From positions 1 through 64,000 of the forward strand of contig JAXEDY010000015.1 of NCBI GenBank assembly GCA_034104345.1: DNA of 64,000 nucleotides, given 5' to 3'. The notes below the pieces were generated by a model. That model worked only from the letters and a program-made list of their open reading frames with translations. It was not told where the DNA came from and made no database searches. A program made the position numbers and the translations under genes. This stretch comes from HGM11416 sp034104345 (GTDB taxonomy: Bacteria; Bacillota; Clostridia; Christensenellales; Borkfalkiaceae). Shown piece by piece: positions 43,741-52,747 of the stretch (position 1 is the stretch's first letter; every line of letters starts with the position of its first letter).

Positions 43741-45621
43741 ATGCGGGCTGATTTAGAACAAAAAATACGCTTATTGCCTAAAAACCCCGGCGTTTACGTT
43801 ATGCTCGACGCAGACGGAACGATAATTTACGTCGGCAAGGCGAAAAACTTAAAAAATCGCGTAACGCAGTATTTTTACGATAACGTAAAAACCGAAAAAG
43901 TTTCGGCAATGACGGCGAACATCGCCGATTTTTACTATATCATAACTAATTCCGAAGCCGACGCGCTGTCGCTCGAAAACAACCTTATAAAAAAGAACAA
44001 GCCCAAATACAATATCTTATTAAAAGACGACAAAACCTATCCGTATATCCGCGTAAACGTAAAAGAAGATTTCCCTTATTTCGAAGTGGTTCGGCGCATT
44101 AAAAAGGACGGCGCGCGCTATTTCGGCCCGTTTATGTGCGGCGTAAGCGCAAACGACATAATCGACACGCTTAACTTAACTTTCCGCCTTCGTTCGTGCC
44201 GCCAAAAACTAATAGAAGGCGGGGCGAAAAAGCGCGAATGTTTAGAATATCACATAGGGCGATGCGCCGCTCCGTGCGCGGGGCTTTGTACGAAACAAGA
44301 ATATTTTAAGCGCGTAGACGAAGCAATCGATTTTTTAAGCGGCAACGACGAAACGGCAGAGCAGATTCTGCGCGAAAAAATGCTTAAATTTTCGCAGAAC
44401 GAAGAATTCGAACTCGCGCTTTTATACCGCGATAAAATTTCGGTTTTAAACAAGATAAGCGAAAAAAAGATAACCTCGCTAAACCGCTTCGTTTCGTGCG
44501 ACGTAATATCGGTTGCCACCGACAACATTCACTCCGCCATAAACGTGCTTATCATGCGAGGCGGCAGAATGCAGGGAGGCAAGCACTTTGCTTTCGAAGA
44601 CGGATCTATCGGCGAAGAAGAGTGCCTTGAAAACTTTTTAACCCGCTTTTACGATAAAAACAACGAACTGCCCGACGAAATTATTTTAAACCGCGAAATT
44701 GCAAGCGAAGCGCTTTACGAAGAATATTTTATTAAAAATTACGGCAAAAAAGTGCGCATTTATTGCCCCAAACAAGGGCTTAAAAAGCAACTTTCGAATA
44801 TGGCGGAACTTAACGCGCGCGATTATCTTGAAAAAACGATAGATAAAATCAGGCACAAAGACGATATGACCGTTTCGGCTTGCGAGCGGCTTAAAACCGT
44901 TTTAGGCTTAAAAAAATATCCGCGCCGAATCGAATGTTACGATATTTCGAATATTTCGGGCGTGGATAAAGTCGGCTCGATGGTGGTGTTTATCGATGGG
45001 GTAAAAAGCCCCGAAGAATACAGGCGTTTTTTAATAAAAACCGTTGAAGGGAGCGACGATTTCGCTTCGCTTAAAGAAGTTTTAACCCGCCGTATCGAGC
45101 GCCTTAAAACCGATCCCGAACGTTTTGAATGCCCCGACCTTATAGTAATCGACGGCGGCAAAGGTCAACTTTCGGCTGTTAAAAGCGCGCTTGACGAAAT
45201 GAATTTCGGCGGCGCCGACCTTATATCGATAGCCAAGCAGCAAGAAGAAATTTTTACCTTAAATAAAAACGAACCCGTAATTTTAGAGCGGCGCGATTAT
45301 TGTTTAAGGCTTTTGCAAAGGTTGCGCGACGAAGCGCACAGGTTTGCCATAACATATCACAGGCAAACTCACCGCAAGCGCAGTTTCGAAAGCATTCTTT
45401 CCGAAATCGACGGCTTGGGCAAAAAGCGTATTCACGATTTGTTGCAAACGTTCGGCAGCGTTGCCGAAATTAAAAAAGCCACCGAGCAAGACCTTTTAAA
45501 GGTTGACGGCATAGGCAAAGAAAAAGCCCGCGCCATAAAAGAATTTTTTGAAAAAGAAGATAAAAAACAAGGCAACGATACCAATAATATAAGCAACAAC
45601 GAAAACGAAAATAAAAACTAA
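43741..45621 (+). CDS. uvrC: Excinuclease ABC subunit C
   Basis: The 626-residue protein makes both incisions in nucleotide excision repair. The GIY-YIG nuclease domain is at the N-terminus (PGVYVMLDADGTIIYVGKAK). The Cys region CRQKLIEGGAKKRECLEYHIGRC follows, then a UVR motif near 205-240 binds UvrB. The RNase-H-like second nuclease includes ECYDISNISG and LIVIDGGKGQL, and a C-terminal helix-hairpin-helix pair (SILSEIDGLGKKR, LLKVDGIGKEKA) binds DNA. The last 20 residues are an Asn-rich tail. It is followed after 48 bp by hprK. Confidence 0.97.
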   Translation: MRADLEQKIRLLPKNPGVYVMLDADGTIIYVGKAKNLKNRVTQYFYDNVKTEKVSAMTANIADFYYIITNSEADALSLENNLIKKNKPKYNILLKDDKTYPYIRVNVKEDFPYFEVVRRIKKDGARYFGPFMCGVSANDIIDTLNLTFRLRSCRQKLIEGGAKKRECLEYHIGRCAAPCAGLCTKQEYFKRVDEAIDFLSGNDETAEQILREKMLKFSQNEEFELALLYRDKISVLNKISEKKITSLNRFVSCDVISVATDNIHSAINVLIMRGGRMQGGKHFAFEDGSIGEEECLENFLTRFYDKNNELPDEIILNREIASEALYEEYFIKNYGKKVRIYCPKQGLKKQLSNMAELNARDYLEKTIDKIRHKDDMTVSACERLKTVLGLKKYPRRIECYDISNISGVDKVGSMVVFIDGVKSPEEYRRFLIKTVEGSDDFASLKEVLTRRIERLKTDPERFECPDLIVIDGGKGQLSAVKSALDEMNFGGADLISIAKQQEEIFTLNKNEPVILERRDYCLRLLQRLRDEAHRFAITYHRQTHRKRSFESILSEIDGLGKKRIHDLLQTFGSVAEIKKATEQDLLKVDGIGKEKARAIKEFFEKEDKKQGNDTNNISNNENENKN

Positions 45622-45669
45622 AATAAAAACGCCGACGATTCGGGTAATTAAACTAAAAGGAGAAGCAAA

Positions 45670-46617
45670 ATGAGCAGACTATCTAAAAAAGCCGAAAAAG
45701 ATACTCTTATAACAAGCGTAAAAGAATTCGGCGAAACGCTTTCGCTCGAAATAATTTTCGAAGGGCGAAGCGAAATTTCAATATCGTCGATAAGCGTATC
45801 GCGCCCCGGGCTTCAACTTGCGGGGTATTATAAACACTTCGCAAACGACAGGGTGCAGGTTATCGGCAACGCCGAACACGAATATTTAAAATCGCTTGGA
45901 AGCGCCGCGCGCAAAAAGAGTTTAGACGACCTTTTTAAATGCGAACTTCCGTGCATGATAATCTCGCGCGAACTCGAAGTTATGCCCGACATTTTAGAGG
46001 CGGCGAAAAATTATAACTGCCCGTTGTTCCGCTCGCCTGCCATAACAACCGTGCTTATCCACGACCTTATGCTTTATCTTAACGACATGCTCGCCCCCAC
46101 AACCGTCGTGCACGGCGAACTGTTAGACGTTTCGGGCGTAGGGGTTTTAATCACGGGCGAAGCGGGCATAGGCAAAAGCGAAACCGCACTCGAACTTATA
46201 ACGCACGGGCACCGCATCGTTGCCGACGATTCGGTTTTGATAAAAAACACGGGCGAACTTCTGGTCGGCACATGCCCAAACAAAATCCGTTATTTTATGG
46301 AAGTCAGGGGACTTGGAATAATAAACGTTAAAACCATGTTCGGTCCAGGGGCTATCCGCCCCGAAAAAACGGTCGATCTGGTTGTGGACTTGGTTCACTG
46401 GGACGAAAAACGCGAATACGACCGCTTGGGCGATGAAAAAAATTCGGCAAAACTTTTAGGCGTAGAAATTCCCAAACACATTATCCCCGTAAGCCCCGGT
46501 CGCAATATCCCCGTGATTATCGAAACGGCGGCGCGCAAATACAGGCTCGAACAGTTGGGTTACAGCGCTCTCGACGAACTTATTTCGCTCAGTTTTGCAA
46601 AAACCGACGAAGTTTAA
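45670..46617 (+). CDS. hprK: HPr kinase/phosphorylase
   Basis: The 315-residue enzyme phosphorylates HPr on a serine to drive carbon catabolite control in Gram-positive bacteria. An N-terminal domain (to about residue 130) precedes the kinase core. The core has P-loop GEAGIGKS at 163-170 and the HprK signature MEVRGLGIINVKTMFGPGAI near 215; HGELLDVSG carries the conserved His. AAAGGAG precedes the ATG. In many Clostridia it is next to murB and whiA; here it is with uvrC, 24 kb away. Confidence 0.97.
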   Translation: MSRLSKKAEKDTLITSVKEFGETLSLEIIFEGRSEISISSISVSRPGLQLAGYYKHFANDRVQVIGNAEHEYLKSLGSAARKKSLDDLFKCELPCMIISRELEVMPDILEAAKNYNCPLFRSPAITTVLIHDLMLYLNDMLAPTTVVHGELLDVSGVGVLITGEAGIGKSETALELITHGHRIVADDSVLIKNTGELLVGTCPNKIRYFMEVRGLGIINVKTMFGPGAIRPEKTVDLVVDLVHWDEKREYDRLGDEKNSAKLLGVEIPKHIIPVSPGRNIPVIIETAARKYRLEQLGYSALDELISLSFAKTDEV

Positions 46618-46760
46618 GGTAAAATAACAAGTAAAGTCGCAACGGCACTATGCGCACAGCGTGTGCAATGAGTCGGATAAAGCAAAAAATCCGCTTATCT
46701 GCCTTTTAACGCCTTTTTTTAAAATATCATATAATAGCGTTTGAACGGGGTTGCTTTATA

Positions 46761-47915
46761 ATGGAGCATTCTGATAATTCAAACGATTTGCAAAAATTCG
46801 GCGAGCAAGCAAGCGATTTTATTCGCGCGTTTGCCGGAAACAACGCGCCGATAGGCGTAGTAAGTGTTGCCGCGCTTAAAAACAATGCCGAAATTTTAAA
46901 AGATTTGTGTTGCCCCGCCGAATTTTGCGCCGTTATAAAAGCGAACGCATATGGACACGGCTTAATCGAAACAGCGCGGGCTGTCGAAAACGTTGCCGAT
47001 TGCTTTGCCGTAGGTTGCGTTTCCGAAGGCGCGGCGTTAAGGCAAGCGGGCATTTTAAACCCGATTTTATGCCTTATTCCCGCAAAAAAATCCGAGTTTT
47101 CTCGCGCACGGAAATACGGAATAAAAATTTGCATAAACGATTTAAATTCGCTTAACGCGCTTAAAGAATTTGCAAAAACGCACGTTCCGCCCGCGTTTCA
47201 TCTGGCGATAAACAGCGGAATGAACAGGCTCGGCATCGACGACGAATATCAGGCGAAAGCCGCGCTTAAAATTATATGCGATTGCGACCTGCCTTTAAGG
47301 GGAGTGTTTTCGCATTTTTATAACGCGGGCGATTTTTGCTCTTGCGAAAAGCAATTTAAGCGGTTTTTAAGCGTTGCCGAAGTTTTTAAAAGCGAATTTT
47401 CGGGCATAAAAACGCATATTTCGTCGGGCGGCGGGCTTTATTACGGCGATAAATTCAAACTCGACTGCGTTCGAGCGGGACTCGGCTTATACGGCTACGG
47501 CTATCCGCTTTTGCGCTCCGGCGGCGGCTTTTGCGAAAATAAGGCAAATTCGGTGAACGAAAGCGCGTTTTCAAACCTTAAACCCGCGCTAAAAATCTAT
47601 GCGCCGCTTATTCAGACACGAAATTTATCGACGGGCGAAAGTTTGCTTTACGGCGATTATCGCTTGAACGGCGATCAAACCGCCGATATTTTAAGTTACG
47701 GTTATTATTACGGCGAATATTGCGGAATTAACGGGTGCTTGAACAAAACGTGCATGAACTTGTGCGCCGTTTCGGGCGGCGAAAAACGCGTTTTAATTGC
47801 GGACGAAAAATACGTTTGCGTTATGTCGAACGCACAAAAAACCGCGCTTAAAACGGGCGCAAGCGTTTATAACGTTTTAACGCGCGCAAGCAATATACAA
47901 AAATTTTATATATAA
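46761..47915 (+). CDS. alr: Alanine racemase-like PLP enzyme
   Basis: The 384-residue fold-type III PLP enzyme probably supplies D-alanine for peptidoglycan. The PLP lysine is in AVIKANAYGHG near residue 58. Barrel motifs HLAINSGMNRLGI, GVFSHFYNAGDF, and THISSGGGLYY followed by RAGLGLYGYG are clear. The C-terminal beta domain is divergent: the usual GYADGY is SYGYYYGEY, and CMDQ is CMNLC. The LLYGDY Tyr that corresponds to the second catalytic base is present. The first 30 residues are an acidic extension. Another amino-acid racemase of the family is possible. Confidence 0.88.
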   Translation: MEHSDNSNDLQKFGEQASDFIRAFAGNNAPIGVVSVAALKNNAEILKDLCCPAEFCAVIKANAYGHGLIETARAVENVADCFAVGCVSEGAALRQAGILNPILCLIPAKKSEFSRARKYGIKICINDLNSLNALKEFAKTHVPPAFHLAINSGMNRLGIDDEYQAKAALKIICDCDLPLRGVFSHFYNAGDFCSCEKQFKRFLSVAEVFKSEFSGIKTHISSGGGLYYGDKFKLDCVRAGLGLYGYGYPLLRSGGGFCENKANSVNESAFSNLKPALKIYAPLIQTRNLSTGESLLYGDYRLNGDQTADILSYGYYYGEYCGINGCLNKTCMNLCAVSGGEKRVLIADEKYVCVMSNAQKTALKTGASVYNVLTRASNIQKFYI

Positions 47916-47941
47916 ACGATAAATAAACCCAAAAAGCTTGT

Positions 47942-47965
47942 AAAAGCGGAGTTTTACCGCTTTTT
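47942..47965 (+). terminator. Hairpin terminator after the alanine racemase gene
   Basis: AAAAGCGG and CCGCTTTT form a perfect stem around AGTTTTA, and the arm continues into T. It lies 22 bp before the rsmD-coaD start. Confidence 0.75.
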
Positions 47966-47986
47966 GGGCTTATAGCAAAGGAAATT

Positions 47987-49015
47987 ATGCGTATAATCGC
48001 GGGAAAATACAAAGGAAGAAAATTAAAAGAATTTGAAGGGAAAGACGTTCGCCCCACGTCGGACAGGGCGCGCGAAGGGCTTTTTTCGGTTTTGCAATTT
48101 GAAATCGAAGGTAAAACTTTTTTAGACGCGTTTTGCGGAAGCGGCGCGGTAGGGCTTGAAGCGTTGTCGCGCGGGGCAAAAAAGGTGATTTTAACCGACA
48201 AAGCGAAAACGTCGTGCATGCTCGCGCAAAAAAACGCCGATTCGCTCGGCGCGGTCGTTCGAGTTTTAAACACAGACGCGTTAAGTTATTTAAGCACGAC
48301 CGGCGAAAAGTTCGACATAATATTTTTAGACCCGCCATATAAGTCGTCGGCTGCCGACGATGCGCTTGAAATTATAGCGCGGCGCAAACTTTTAAACGAA
48401 AACGGGCTTTGCGTTAAAGAAAGCGAAAGTGCCGTTAATCGACCTATTGACGGGCTTTTTATCGAAAAAACAAAAAAATACGGCATTGCGCACTTCGCTT
48501 TTTATCGTAAATGCGACGATAGCGCTTGCGTGTTTGCGGGCAGTTTCGATCCCGTAACGAAAGGGCATATCGAAATAGTTAAAAAAGCGAAAGAGCGTTT
48601 TGAAAAAGTGATAGTCGCTTTGGGTGTGAACGAAAATAAAACCTACACTTTTTATAAAAAAGCGCGCCTCGAAATGCTTGCCGCCGCATTCGGCGGAATT
48701 GAGGGCGTCGAAGTGACCGATTTCGACGGTTATCTGGTTGATTTTATGCGTTCGCGCCGCGTCCGTTACAACGTGCGCGGAATCCGTAACGAAGCCGACG
48801 AAAAATACGAAGACGAAATGCTTAAATTTAACGAAAAACTTTACCCCGAAATAAAAAACGTTTATATAACGGCTGACGACGCGTTTAAAAACGTAAGTTC
48901 TACGGCGGCAAAACTCGCTTTAAACGGAGAAAACGACGAAGCATCAAGCGAATTTTTAACCGAAGAAGTAGAGCTTATAGCGAAAAAATATTTAAAAACG
49001 CTAAATAAAACTTAA
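47987..49015 (+). CDS. rsmD-coaD: RsmD-CoaD fusion: 16S rRNA guanine methyltransferase plus phosphopantetheine adenylyltransferase
   Basis: The single 342-residue frame joins two enzymes normally encoded by adjacent genes. Residues 1-180 are RsmD: MRIIAGKYKGRKL, RPTSDRAREGLFSVL, FLDAFCGSGAVGLEALSRGA and catalytic FLDPPYKS, which methylates guanine 966 of 16S rRNA. Residues about 182-342 are CoaD: FAGSFDPVTKGHIEIVKKA (nucleotide-binding T/HxGH), VRGIRNEADEKYEDEM and VSSTAAKLA, which makes dephospho-CoA. There is no linker, and the CoaD part lacks its own start Met. The RsmD part ends at its normal HFAFYRK, so a stop loss or small deletion is likely. A palindromic repeat lies in frame at 48426-48460. 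AAAGGA precedes the ATG. Confidence 0.93.
   Translation: MRIIAGKYKGRKLKEFEGKDVRPTSDRAREGLFSVLQFEIEGKTFLDAFCGSGAVGLEALSRGAKKVILTDKAKTSCMLAQKNADSLGAVVRVLNTDALSYLSTTGEKFDIIFLDPPYKSSAADDALEIIARRKLLNENGLCVKESESAVNRPIDGLFIEKTKKYGIAHFAFYRKCDDSACVFAGSFDPVTKGHIEIVKKAKERFEKVIVALGVNENKTYTFYKKARLEMLAAAFGGIEGVEVTDFDGYLVDFMRSRRVRYNVRGIRNEADEKYEDEMLKFNEKLYPEIKNVYITADDAFKNVSSTAAKLALNGENDEASSEFLTEEVELIAKKYLKTLNKT
48426..48460. repeat. Palindromic element inside the rsmD-coaD gene
   Basis: AAAGTGCCGTTAATCGACCT, then ATTGACGGGCTTTTT, matches the family and is translated as SAVNRPIDGLF. The peptide resembles SAVNRLIKALI from the 28441 copy. Confidence 0.75.
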
Positions 49016-49037
49016 CAAGCACGATAAAATTAAAAGA

Positions 49038-50000
49038 CTAATAAACTTTAAAAACGGCGCAAAAAATCGCGCAAAACAAAAAAGCAAAAACCGATTGAGT
49101 GATTTTTCCGAGCACGAAAATTTTTGTTTTGACTTTTGCGCTTTTTAAAAACGCAAGCGATTGCGCGATGACCGAAATTCCGCCGAACGCTATTATCGCC
49201 GAAATTAACGGTAACCGTAAAAATCCGCTTGTTACAGACAGCATTTTGCAACCTTTCGTGCATTCGATAAGCCCCGCCGAAAAAGCGGCGGCTTTTTGTT
49301 TATCGAAAAAAACGAACGATAGCAAAAATTCGAGAGGATAAAGAATTTTATAATCGCAAAGCACGTCGGATAAAACGTAAAAAACACATATAAGCGTGCC
49401 TACCGTAATGCTTGAAACCGACGCCGAATATGCGCAGTCGGCAAGAAGATTTTGCGGCGGTTTTTTTTGCAAAAGCGGGGCTATAGGTCGATTATCGCCA
49501 TAAAACCTGAATAAAACTCCGTTAAAAACAGCCGACAAAACATGGCTTAAAAGCAAAATGGTTCCCGCGGTTTTGTTGCCTACCATAACGGTGCCTACGC
49601 TTCCCGCAACGAACAAAGGGCCCGAAGTAGAACAAAAAACCGACATTTTGGTTGCGGCGGCTTCGTCTATCGCGTTTTCGGCTTTGAGTTCGGCGATAAG
49701 CCGCGCGCCCACGGGATAGCCCGAAATAAAACTCATAATCTGCACGAAAGCGCTTATGCCGCTTGCGTTATATAAAAACTTTGTAACGGGTGAAAGTTTT
49801 AACGCGATTTTTTCGATTACGCCGAGTTTTGTAAGCATCAAAGTCAAAAAGAAAAAGGGCAAAAGCGACGGCAAAACGACCAAAGCCCAAAGTTTTAACG
49901 CCATAAGAGCCGAATTTATATATTTTTCGGGCTGCAAAATTAAAACGAGCGATAAGGCGCATAAAAAAATCGATAACAAAAAAACTCGAAATTTTTTCAT
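49038..50000 (-). CDS. ylbJ: YlbJ-like sporulation integral membrane protein
   Basis: The 320-residue membrane protein has about eight hydrophobic segments. It carries the nucleoside-recognition/YlbJ motifs LWALVVLPSLLPFFFLTLML near the N-terminus, FISGYPVGARLIAEL, SVFCSTSGPLFVAGSVGTVM and the matching C-terminal SVTSGFLRLPLISAIIAFGG. YlbJ is needed for spore development in Bacillus, which hints that the organism may sporulate; other roles are possible. A cytoplasmic loop near residues 167-180 (YGDNRPIAPLL) is encoded by an in-frame palindromic repeat. The start at 50000 lacks a clear ribosome-binding site. Confidence 0.85.
   Translation of the reverse strand: MKKFRVFLLSIFLCALSLVLILQPEKYINSALMALKLWALVVLPSLLPFFFLTLMLTKLGVIEKIALKLSPVTKFLYNASGISAFVQIMSFISGYPVGARLIAELKAENAIDEAAATKMSVFCSTSGPLFVAGSVGTVMVGNKTAGTILLLSHVLSAVFNGVLFRFYGDNRPIAPLLQKKPPQNLLADCAYSASVSSITVGTLICVFYVLSDVLCDYKILYPLEFLLSFVFFDKQKAAAFSAGLIECTKGCKMLSVTSGFLRLPLISAIIAFGGISVIAQSLAFLKSAKVKTKIFVLGKITQSVFAFLFCAIFCAVFKVY
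49471..49499. repeat. Palindromic element inside the ylbJ-like gene
   Basis: AAAAGCGGGGCTATAGGTCG, then ATTATCGCC, contains the full reverse complement of the GATAATCGACCTATAG core. On the gene strand it reads GDNRPIAPLL, in a loop between membrane helices. Confidence 0.8.
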
Positions 50001-50151
50001 ATTCTATTGTATTAAAAAGGATATTGTGTTATCATATTTAAGTAAAAATAACTAAAAAATTAAAACGATTAAAAACGATTGAAACGCCCGCAGGAAAACG
50101 CACTCGAATTTTTTCGACAAAAAGGCGATTTTTCGTTGGCAAAAGGTAAAA

Positions 50152-51558
50152 ATGAAAAAGCAGGATAATCAGACCATAAACATGTTCGATTCGGATAACG
50201 GCGACGACGCGTTCAAAAAAGGCGATAACGGCGGCTTGTTTAGCGCGGGGGCGGGAACGGAAAACCCCGACAGAGCAAAACTTGTTCCGCTCGCCGAACG
50301 CATGCGCCCCGTAACCATACGCGAATTTTTGGGGCAAAATCACATTGCCGAAGAAGGCAGTCTGCTTCGCCGCGCCATTCAGCTCGACAGGCTGGGAAGT
50401 TGCATTTTTTGGGGTCCCCCGGGGTGCGGAAAAACCACGCTTGCAAACATAATAGCAAACTCGACGAGCGGCTATTTCGTAAAATTAAACGCGGTTTCGA
50501 GCGGGGTTGCCGACGTTAAGCGTGTTGCCGACGAAGCGCGCGAAAACTTAAAACTTTTCGGCAAAAAAACCTATTTACTTTTAGACGAATGTCACAGATT
50601 CAACAAAACGCAGTCCGATTCGCTTTTGCCGCTTATCGAGCAGGGCACCGTTATTTTTATAGGCTCTACCACCGAAAACCCTTACGCTTCGATGACTCCC
50701 GCAATAGTTTCGCGGTGCCGTGTGTTCGAATTTAAACACCTTGGCGAAAACGACGTAAAAACGGCGCTTTTACGCGCACTCGAAGATAAAAAACGGGGGC
50801 TCGGAAACTATCTTACGAAAGTCGACGACGAAGCGATAACGCACATAGCGCGCACCAGTGGCGGCGATTTGAGGGTGGCGTATAACGCGCTCGAACTGGC
50901 GGTTTTAACGACGCCCGCAGGAGCAGACGGGGTTATTCGCGTTACGCTTAAAGACGCCGAGCAATCGATACAAAAAAAGGCGCTTTCTTTTGACGAAAGT
51001 TTATATTACGACGTGCTTTCGGCTTTTTGCAAAAGTCTGCGCGGAAGCGACAGCAGCGCCGCTCTTTATTGGGCGCAACGTCTTATTTCGGGCGGATGCG
51101 ATCCGCTTTTAATTGCCCGCCGCGTTGTGGCGCACGCTTCCGAAGACGTGGGGCTTGCCGATCCGATGGCTATGATTCAGGCGGTTACGGCTATAGAATC
51201 GATAAAAAATTTAGGGCTGCCCGAAGGCATGCTTTCGCTTTCGCAAGCCATAGTTTACGTTTGTGAAGCGCCTAAATCGAACAGGGTGTGCATCGCAATG
51301 GAAAAAGCCGCCGAAAAGGCGAAAAGCGTTTATAACGACGACGTTCCCGCACACCTTAAAAACAGCGTTTACGCAAGCGATAAAGATAAAGAACTTTCGG
51401 CGGGGTATAAATATCCGCACAGTTACGGCGGCTACGTAAAGCAGCAATATCTGCCCGATTCGCTTAAGGGGGAAGTGTTTTACGAGCCTACCGAAAACGG
51501 GTTCGAAAAAGAAATTAAAGAATTCCGCGCCTTAAAAAAAGAAAAATTCGGCGTATAA
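50152..51558 (+). CDS. rarA: Replication-associated recombination ATPase RarA/MgsA
   Basis: The 468-residue AAA+ clamp-loader-like ATPase acts at stalled replication forks. After about 50 residues of variable, Gly/Asn/Asp-rich N-terminus comes LAERMRPVTIREFLGQNHI. Walker A is GPPGCGKTT near residue 90, Walker B is LLLDECHRF, and sensor IGSTTENPY follows. The C-terminal tetramerisation part has DPLLIARRVVAHASEDVGLADP and YKYPHSYGGYVKQQYLP, both family signatures. The gene is divergent from the ylbJ-like gene. Confidence 0.95.
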   Translation: MKKQDNQTINMFDSDNGDDAFKKGDNGGLFSAGAGTENPDRAKLVPLAERMRPVTIREFLGQNHIAEEGSLLRRAIQLDRLGSCIFWGPPGCGKTTLANIIANSTSGYFVKLNAVSSGVADVKRVADEARENLKLFGKKTYLLLDECHRFNKTQSDSLLPLIEQGTVIFIGSTTENPYASMTPAIVSRCRVFEFKHLGENDVKTALLRALEDKKRGLGNYLTKVDDEAITHIARTSGGDLRVAYNALELAVLTTPAGADGVIRVTLKDAEQSIQKKALSFDESLYYDVLSAFCKSLRGSDSSAALYWAQRLISGGCDPLLIARRVVAHASEDVGLADPMAMIQAVTAIESIKNLGLPEGMLSLSQAIVYVCEAPKSNRVCIAMEKAAEKAKSVYNDDVPAHLKNSVYASDKDKELSAGYKYPHSYGGYVKQQYLPDSLKGEVFYEPTENGFEKEIKEFRALKKEKFGV

Positions 51559-51582
51559 TCCGCAAGTTTTGCGTTCTATTTT

Positions 51583-52497
51583 ATGGAAAAAAGATATTAT
51601 TCGGCAAACGAGTTTTTCAAGTGGAAATTCGGCGAAAAAGTGTATAAACTTGCGCTTGCGGGCGGGTATACATGTCCCAACCGCGACGGCAAGGCGGGAA
51701 CGGGCGGCTGCATCTTTTGTTCGGGCGAAGGAAGCGGCGATTTTGCCGAAAAAAGGATTGGCGGCGATTTTAACGCACAACTTATCGCGGCGCAAAACCG
51801 CCTTAAAAACAAAAACGCAGGCAATAAATTCATTGCTTACTTTCAATCGTTTACGGCAACTTACGCAAGCGCCGATTATATAACGAATTTAATAACGCCC
51901 GCGTTGAAAAGTGGGGCTATATGTTCGTTATCGATTGCTACGCGCCCCGATTGCCTTGGCGATTACGTTATAAAAATATTAAAAAAAGCGGCGCAAATCA
52001 AGCCGCTTTTCGTTGAACTCGGGCTTCAGACATCGAACGAAAAAACCGCCGAAAAAATAAATCGTTGCTATAAAAACGAAATTTATGAAAGCGCGGTTAA
52101 AAAACTTAAAGATATAGGCGTTAACGTGATAACGCACATAATTTTAGGGCTGCCTTTCGAAACCGAAGAGGACATGCTTGCGTCGGTCGACTACGCCTGC
52201 CGATATACCGACGGCATAAAACTTCAACTTCTGCACGTTTTAAAAGGCACTCCGCTTGAAAAAAGTTATTTAAACGGCGAGTTCGAAACGCTTTCGCTTG
52301 AACGTTACGCCGATATTTTATGCAAAGCCGTTCGCCGAATACCGAAAAACATAGTTATTCACCGTTTAACGGGCGACGCGCCTAAAAAAGATTTATCGGC
52401 GCCGCTTTGGTCCGCCGACAAAAAGCGCGTTTTAAATTATATAAACGCCGAATTCGAAAAACGAAACGTTATGCAGGGCGAACTTGCGCCGCAATAA
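51583..52497 (+). CDS. Radical SAM protein, YtqA/YhcC family
   Basis: The 304-residue protein has the TIGR01212-type radical SAM arrangement. YTCPNRDGKAGTGGCIFCSG near residue 27 contains the spaced Cys cluster. FQSFTATYAS, LSIATRPDCLG, ELGLQTSN and IILGLPFETEEDML follow. The family acts on an unknown, possibly tRNA-related, substrate. ATG 51583 lies 24 bp after rarA without a visible ribosome-binding site, so coupling to rarA is likely. Confidence 0.9.
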   Translation: MEKRYYSANEFFKWKFGEKVYKLALAGGYTCPNRDGKAGTGGCIFCSGEGSGDFAEKRIGGDFNAQLIAAQNRLKNKNAGNKFIAYFQSFTATYASADYITNLITPALKSGAICSLSIATRPDCLGDYVIKILKKAAQIKPLFVELGLQTSNEKTAEKINRCYKNEIYESAVKKLKDIGVNVITHIILGLPFETEEDMLASVDYACRYTDGIKLQLLHVLKGTPLEKSYLNGEFETLSLERYADILCKAVRRIPKNIVIHRLTGDAPKKDLSAPLWSADKKRVLNYINAEFEKRNVMQGELAPQ

Positions 52498-52523
52498 TTC
52501 AATTTGAAATTTAATAAAAATTT

Positions 52524-52575
52524 AAAACCCGTCTATAAGTCGAAACCTTTGATAATCGACCTATAGGCGGGTTTT
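52524..52575. repeat. Palindromic element forming a bidirectional terminator
   Basis: AAAACCCGTCTATA and its near complement TATAGGCGGGTTTT flank a loop holding GATAATCGACC. The arms are A-rich and T-rich at the ends, as in intrinsic terminators. It follows the radical SAM gene by 27 bp. The rest of the 52498-52984 gap holds the repeats listed next and no gene. Confidence 0.85.
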
Positions 52576-52688
52576 AATTACTGCCATTTATCGAAAAAAG
52601 CAGCACGCATAAGCGTAAACATAATCGGCTGTTCTCATTTGGGGAAAGTGATTTTTACGGGCGAAGCAAGTAAAAATCGAAAGGCGAC

Positions 52689-52743
52689 AAGCAACAATCC
52701 CTCAGTCAACTTGCGGTGCCGGCTCTCTTTGCTCAAAGTAGCC
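52689..52743. repeat. Fragment of the MITE-like element at 700-840
   Basis: Bases 52689-52710 are the exact reverse complement of 733-754 over 22 bp. A hairpin resembling the element's end follows at 52721-52743 (GGCTCTCTTTGCTCAAAGTA). The other half is missing. Confidence 0.7.
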
Positions 52744-52747
52744 TTTT

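Noticed and set aside
51905..51935. Possible palindromic-element copy in the radical SAM gene (AAAAGTGGGGCTATATGTTC)
   Set aside because: The translated residues (SGAICSLSIATRPD) belong to a conserved family motif, so an insertion here is unlikely; the likeness is probably chance.
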